DNA of 64,000 nt, taken from the NCBI GenBank assembly GCA_026874595.1, contig CM049309.1, positions 53,356,079 through 53,420,078 of the forward strand, written 5' to 3'. Shown one piece after another: positions 58,886 through 64,000 of the stretch (its first letter is position 1; each line of letters begins with the position of its first letter). Source of the stretch: Sipunculus nudus (lineage: Eukaryota; Annelida; Sipuncula; Golfingiida; Sipunculidae). A program made the position numbers and the translations under genes. Below the pieces are notes generated by a model. It did not search any database. It was not told where the DNA came from and saw only the letters and a program-made list of their open reading frames with translations.

Positions 58886-59870
58886 ATCATTTATCACATT
58901 CATGGCTAAATCTTGTTGATTTTGGAGTATAGACTTGTCATTTGTCTGCTGTTAGTATTTTAGATCCTTGGAACTGGTCATGACAAATGGTCAAATTAAT
59001 CTAAGCAGTTCCTTGTACCTTTGTTATCACCAGAAACAGCGTCCATATTGAAACAAGATTTAAAATGCTAGTTTAATAATTATTGTCCAATGATCATTTG
59101 TCTGACACACCAAATACTTGTTATTCAGAAGAATGTTGTTGTTGCATGAACACTGTACATTGTTACATACAGACCTAGCTATTATTTTAAGTCAAAGAAA
59201 ATGTTTTGTTTTTTTTCAAGGTTTCAATTGATACTGCCTTGTAATCATACCAGACCAAACAAATATATTCAGTACAGGGATGGCAGGATAACACTACAAA
59301 GACTACATTAGTTCATATTTAATCCAAAATGTAATGCCCACACTAAGTTCTAAGCAGTATCAAAATGTATCTAACTCACCAGTTTAATGGTTGTTAAGGA
59401 CAGAGATATAATTTACAATGAAACTCTGCAAGACCCTTGGATGTAGTTACTAAGTCAGTCATAGAGAACTTATTTTATATAAAATTCACATTAAACTGGT
59501 GCTGTATTATTTAAATCTTTATGTTGAGAATGGCCATCATTGAATAAGCATTAACCGTAAGCAGTTAAGATTTTATAAACATTTCAGCTGGGTATATTGC
59601 TGTAGGAAGAAAATATATTAAACACTCATAGATACATGGTTACAAACATTGGGAACTAGCTGGTTCACTTAATTTTTACTTAGTGAGTTCAAGGCCCAAA
59701 ATGATATTGCATTCTTATTATTCTTTTTTATTTATAAATAGTAAAAACATGATCTCTTAAGTAATGATTATGATATTATTAATAAATTATATAAACTGTT
59801 ATCTATATATTGCTGATAACTTTTTTAATATAAATTTGTCATGTATTAACTGCTATCATGTTAGATTATA

Positions 59871-59876
59871 AATAAA
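59871..59876 (+). terminator. Polyadenylation signal AATAAA
   Basis: Canonical hexamer downstream of the dioxygenase stop, with GT-rich sequence after it. Confidence 0.5.
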
Positions 59877-59899
59877 ATATTACATACTCTCATTGTGTT

Positions 59900-62775
59900 T
59901 CATTGTGTACTTTTACTTTGGATAAATACCATGCGATGCATTTGGTTCTCTATATAAAACTTTTTCTCCTTTGTGTGTGTGTGTTTGTGAGGGGCAGAAG
60001 CAGGATAGAATTTAGGGACAACAGAACTATGGGACAATTGGTTAGGGCATTGTAGAAGTAAAGAACATATATGAACTCTCAGGCCACACACACAAAAAAG
60101 CCAACATGAAAATTAAAAGTGAAGTTTTATTAACCAAATATGGCAAAGTTATCTAGCACACTCCCTGGCTTCGGTAAAAGCTGGTCCACAACATGACATA
60201 TTACAGTTGCAAATGAAAGGAAAAAACACATTTGTTTTCGGCAAACACTGCACCCCAATATACCTTGAAACCTTGTGTATAAAACGTTACAAAGCCAGAG
60301 GGCACTGAAGCTACGATAGTCCGCACGGTGTTCAGGTTGTCAAGAGAACTACTACACATAAAGGGTAGTATTGAAATAATGTTGTGTAAAGGCCCAAGAG
60401 CATGGGCTATTATAATCTATAGAAAAAAATAAACTATAAGCTGCTGTATGACTAAAGTTCCTACTGTTAATTTATACAATGGAAGAATATTAGGAGTTTG
60501 GTTTCATTCAGTGATACAAAGCACTGCCATGGGAACAAACGACTAACTAGCCATCAAAAGAAGCCTCCATGTATCACCATTTCAAGAAATATCTTCATAT
60601 ATCTAAGTAACTCTTGTGTATATAAGTGTCCACCACACAGTGAATATTTAAATATCTAGGTAAATATATAAACCCCAAGAAACCTGACTTCGAGTAATCA
60701 GGAAGTTATCAACATCATTCACCCCATCTCTCCCCCTCCTCCCAGTCAACCTGCTGAAACAAGATTACTGGTACAACAAATTACAATCATAACAGTATAA
60801 TATAGTGCAGTTTCAAACCTGCAGGTCTCAGTACTTAATGGAATAAACCACATACCTTTCAATGTAATTTTTCAATTACAATGTAATTGGTGCCAGCACC
60901 AACCAAAAGAGACTTGACTTAAAACAAGAATCCTCCAATGAACTGTTCATCAGAGAGACAGATGCATGCAAAACAGAATTTTCTCAAGTCAATGTCACGG
61001 CTGGGTAGCACCATATGAAGGCAAATAACATCAAGCAATGTCACCTCATGTACAGTCTGTGACAGCTTATAACAGCAGCAGCAGCAATAATGCAGCACTG
61101 TTCCTCACAAAGAATGGTGCTGAACAGTATTTCACATAATTGTGCCCAACTGATTTAAAATTTGGTCAAAGCTGAAGCGAGACGTAGGTCCAAACATATT
61201 AAGTAAAATAATATTGGGCCAATCACTGAGACCTGTGACGTCCGTTATGTGTAACTTAAGAAATGTATTTATGAAGATGAAAAATTGATTCAATTGGACA
61301 TGGTTAGCTGTTTACAATATAGTTATAGCATAAATGGATTTAAAAGGTACTTTCTATTGCATTTCTACTGTATTAATACTGGTTCATGTCAGCTTGCAGT
61401 CCAAAACGCTTACCTAGAGGTTGAAAACCTACAGACTATAGCACTTCAACTGTGGTTAAGTTCTTGAAACTACAGATGTGTAAAATTCAAATGAATATTT
61501 GCAATGATTATCACAAGCAGTCACAATCCCAAGTACAGGATACTATATAATATAAAGATAAATTTCACAATATAAAATACTCTATAGAATTGCTGTGCTT
61601 ATCAACTATGACCATATAAAAGTTTACACTTTTAAAGAAAAGCTTTGAAGAATTTCATTTTGTTCTGTTTTTAACACTGATTGCTTATCATCAAGAAGAT
61701 AAACCCCATCTTCCTGGGAGCAAGGTCTCAAGTTCGGCTGAGAAGAGACCTTGCTTCAGGGACAACCTGAGCATGAATATATTCATTAATTATTTAACAA
61801 GAATATTGAACCAATCAGGCGGCTTGTATGTGGCCTGTCTATGCAGTGGGGAAAACTTTATTTAGATCAACCATCTGGCAATGAAGTAATGGAGAATCTG
61901 ACCAATCATATAAAGGGTTGTAAACCTTGTGAGTTTCCAGTGCATGTGCTCTTGTTGATAAGGTGTGTGAATTGTATTGACTTCTGTGCACTGTTTACTA
62001 TTATAACTAAAGATTTGATTATCTGTAATAATCTTGGCACCCTCAGATGGGAGCCTTTTCAAAATTCAGGATATAGCAGGCCAGGTCCCCTGAAGGTGTC
62101 TACTCAACCAAGCTTGAGACATTGTTCTCAGGATGAAATCCCAAAGAAGAACATGTGGTGGCCAAAGCAGAGGCACAACAAACAAGACAATTCTATGATT
62201 AATGTTGTACATTCAGGATTCAGGACAAATAGCTGTATATGAACACCAAAACTTTGAACTATAATTTTTATATTACACCAAACCTGTATTCACTTAAAAA
62301 AAAAAAAAACAAATTACAGTGTTTAATTTACTCTTGTAAAATTGTGTTCCAATCTTAAACAGTTGTTTGTTTGACTGAAGCGTAATAACTGTCCAGGATA
62401 AATCTATCCCTGTATTTCTAACTTCCGATATTTAACACTGATAAGCTTTTCAGGTTTTGAGAATGTTAATAATGAGAATGTTAATTATGACAAATGGTGG
62501 GGAACATGTCCAACACCATGGGGAAATTGTGACACATGACAAGTCTACTTAATATATTCATATACAGAAAAACAAAAGAACTTCACAAGTCTATTGTGTA
62601 TAAAATTCCATTGATGAAGGCAGCAAAGATTAGGGCTTCCAGCTTGGGAGCACAGTAGTAACAATTTCAAACCTTTAGTGATAAGCAGATTACTTGGTCT
62701 TCAGGCCTGCCTAAGGTAAAAGACCAGAAAAAAGGGTGAGCACTGAAAAAAAGAATTCTTTGAAATAAAGAATAA
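59900..62775. other. No gene recognised; possible minus-strand 3' UTR
   Basis: AT-rich. TTTATT at 60126-60131 would be an AATAAA for a convergent minus-strand transcript, but no coding exon is visible to the right. A perfect 11-bp hairpin lies at 61719-61755. The 133-codon frame at 61841-62242 has no support. Confidence 0.35.
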
Positions 62776-62779
62776 AACT

Positions 62780-63920
62780 AGATGTGTCGGAACGACACGA
62801 ATGCCCCCGCCTGGGGCAACTTAGAAACATTTGTTAAATTTTGAAAAATTGTTAAGTTCAGGAGGTGTCATATGGTCAAAAGTAGGTCAACAAGGGCAAA
62901 ATGCAAACTCGATCTGTAACGGGTCATTATCAAGCAACACACCAAAAATCAGGCCAGTATCTGCAGGCATTGTGAAAAAAAGTCCATACATGTGCATTTT
63001 CCATAAAAAATTCTGTCTTTCATTAAATTTGTTATGTTTAGGAGCCGTAAAACAATCAAAAGTAGGTCAACCGGGACAAAACGCGAACTCGATCTGTAAC
63101 TGTCATTATCTGCCAACATATAAAAAATCAGGTTGGTATCTGCAGGCACTGAGGAAAAAAAGTCTGTACATATGCATTTGTTATGAAAATTTCTATTTTT
63201 CATGAAATTTTCTATGTTCAGGAGCAGTCAAATGGTCAAAAGTAGGTCAACTGGGACAAAACGTGAACTCGATCTGTAACTGATCATTATCTGCCCACAC
63301 ACCAAAAATCAGGCCCATATCTGCAGGCACTGTGAAAAAAGTCCATACATGTGCACTTTTTTATGAAATTTCTATGTTAGAGCACCGTCAAATGGTCAAA
63401 AGTAGGTCAACTGGGACAAAACGTGAACTCGATCTGTAACTGGTCATTATCTGCCCACACATCACAAATCAGGCCAATATCTGCAGGTATTGCGAAAAAA
63501 AGTCTGTACATATGTATTTGTCATGAAAAGTTATATTTTTCATGAAATTTTCTATGTTCAGGAGCTTCAAAAGTAGGTCAACTGGGATGAAACGCGAACT
63601 CGATCTGTAACTGGTCAATATCTGCCCACACACCAAAAATCAGGCCAATATCTGCAGGCATTGCAAAAAAGTCCGTACATGTGTATTTGTCATGAAAATT
63701 TCTATTTTTCATGAAATTTTCTAAGGAGCCTTTAAACGGTCAAAAAGTAGGTCAACCGGGACGAAACGTGAACTCGTTCTGTAACTGGTCATTATCTGCC
63801 CACACACCAAAAATCAGGCCAATATCTCCAAGCATTGCGAAAAAAGTCCGTACAACTGTTTGATTTCGGAATGACGGACATGGGTTAAACTATATGCCCT
63901 TTGTGGCGGGGGCATAAAAA
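62780..63920. mobile_element. Tandem-repeat-bearing non-autonomous element (bivalve type)
   Basis: Left end GATGTGTCGGAACGACACGA (hairpin GTGTCG/CGACAC) then ATGCCCCCGCC; right end GGCGGGGGCATAAAA, so ATGCCCCCGCC is inverted at the two ends. Between lie six copies of a 160-180-bp unit with core GTCAAAAGTAGGTCAACTGG, CTCGATCTGTAACTGGTCAT and CAAAAATCAGGCC (starts near 62873, 63053, 63233, 63393, 63567, 63738). Mobile elements with GCCCCC hairpin ends and internal repeats of this size are familiar in bivalves, often classed as Helitron-like; the class here is inferred. Confidence 0.75.
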
Positions 63921-64000
63921 AGTAAAATTAGCAACAATTCCCATTTTTATCAAAGACTGTATAAAGATGTGCTACACTAACTACAAATGTGTATATATAT

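Larger units (their letters stand above)
58320..59895 (+). other. Dioxygenase 3' UTR
   Basis: From the stop codon to AATAAA at 59871-59876, followed by a GT-rich stretch near 59893-59910; a second AATAAA lies near 59780. It contains a GACTTGGACTC-family element (58463-58885). Transcript end inferred from signals only. Confidence 0.5.

Noticed and set aside
61841..62242. 133-codon ORF
   Set aside because: No motif, no homology recognised, composition like flanking non-coding DNA.

Overview
This is eukaryotic DNA: spliced genes with GT..AG introns, long AT-rich introns, LINE and Penelope-type retroelements, and many simple repeats. Several repeat types point to a lophotrochozoan and most probably a bivalve mollusc. 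They include fold-back elements with GTCCGTCGTCC-like arms, a GCCCCCGCC-ended element with about 170-bp internal repeats, and MITEs ending TACAGTGGAACCTGT. The species cannot be named from the sequence.

Left third (1-20016, minus strand). A secreted glycosidase-like gene reads right to left. I reconstructed seven coding exons with matching splice phases: 20016-19974, 17101-16788, 14334-14177, 13014-12780, 12300-12195, 1078-982 and 45-1, the last running off the window. Intron 5 (12194-1079) is almost entirely a 40-bp minisatellite whose unit is the end of exon 5 plus its 5' splice site. Intron 6 (981-46) holds a 31-bp minisatellite that abuts and includes the exon 7 3' splice site. Both junction arrays flank the same small exon. 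A 5.4-kb CR1-like LINE is inserted inside the 40-bp array with a 4-bp target-site duplication; its ORF2 has one stop and one frameshift.

Middle (20-36.5 kb). Mostly gene-poor. It has a cluster of E-box-like palindromes just upstream of the first gene's ATG and an intronless 142-codon coiled-coil ORF (24789-25217), followed by decaying tandem copies of its C-terminal motif. It also has a truncated Penelope-like element with a GIY-YIG endonuclease (27120-28113) and a palindrome-rich fold-back element (32201-36366) split by a 2.2-kb insertion.

Right (36.6-60 kb, plus strand). A four-exon TauD/TfdA-type Fe(II)/2-oxoglutarate dioxygenase gene (36658-58319, 286 aa) has a complete HxD...H...R active-site set. 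Its last intron is 17.6 kb and packed with nested repeats: fold-back elements, a family ending in GGGACCCATGGGTC, a 65-bp tandem array, and a CpG-rich 687-bp insert with a 10-bp duplication. The far right holds the 3' UTR, a stretch with no recognisable gene, and a tandem-repeat-bearing mobile element at 62780-63920.

The two spliced genes look functionally unrelated. The most unusual feature is the pair of splice-junction-derived minisatellites in the first gene.
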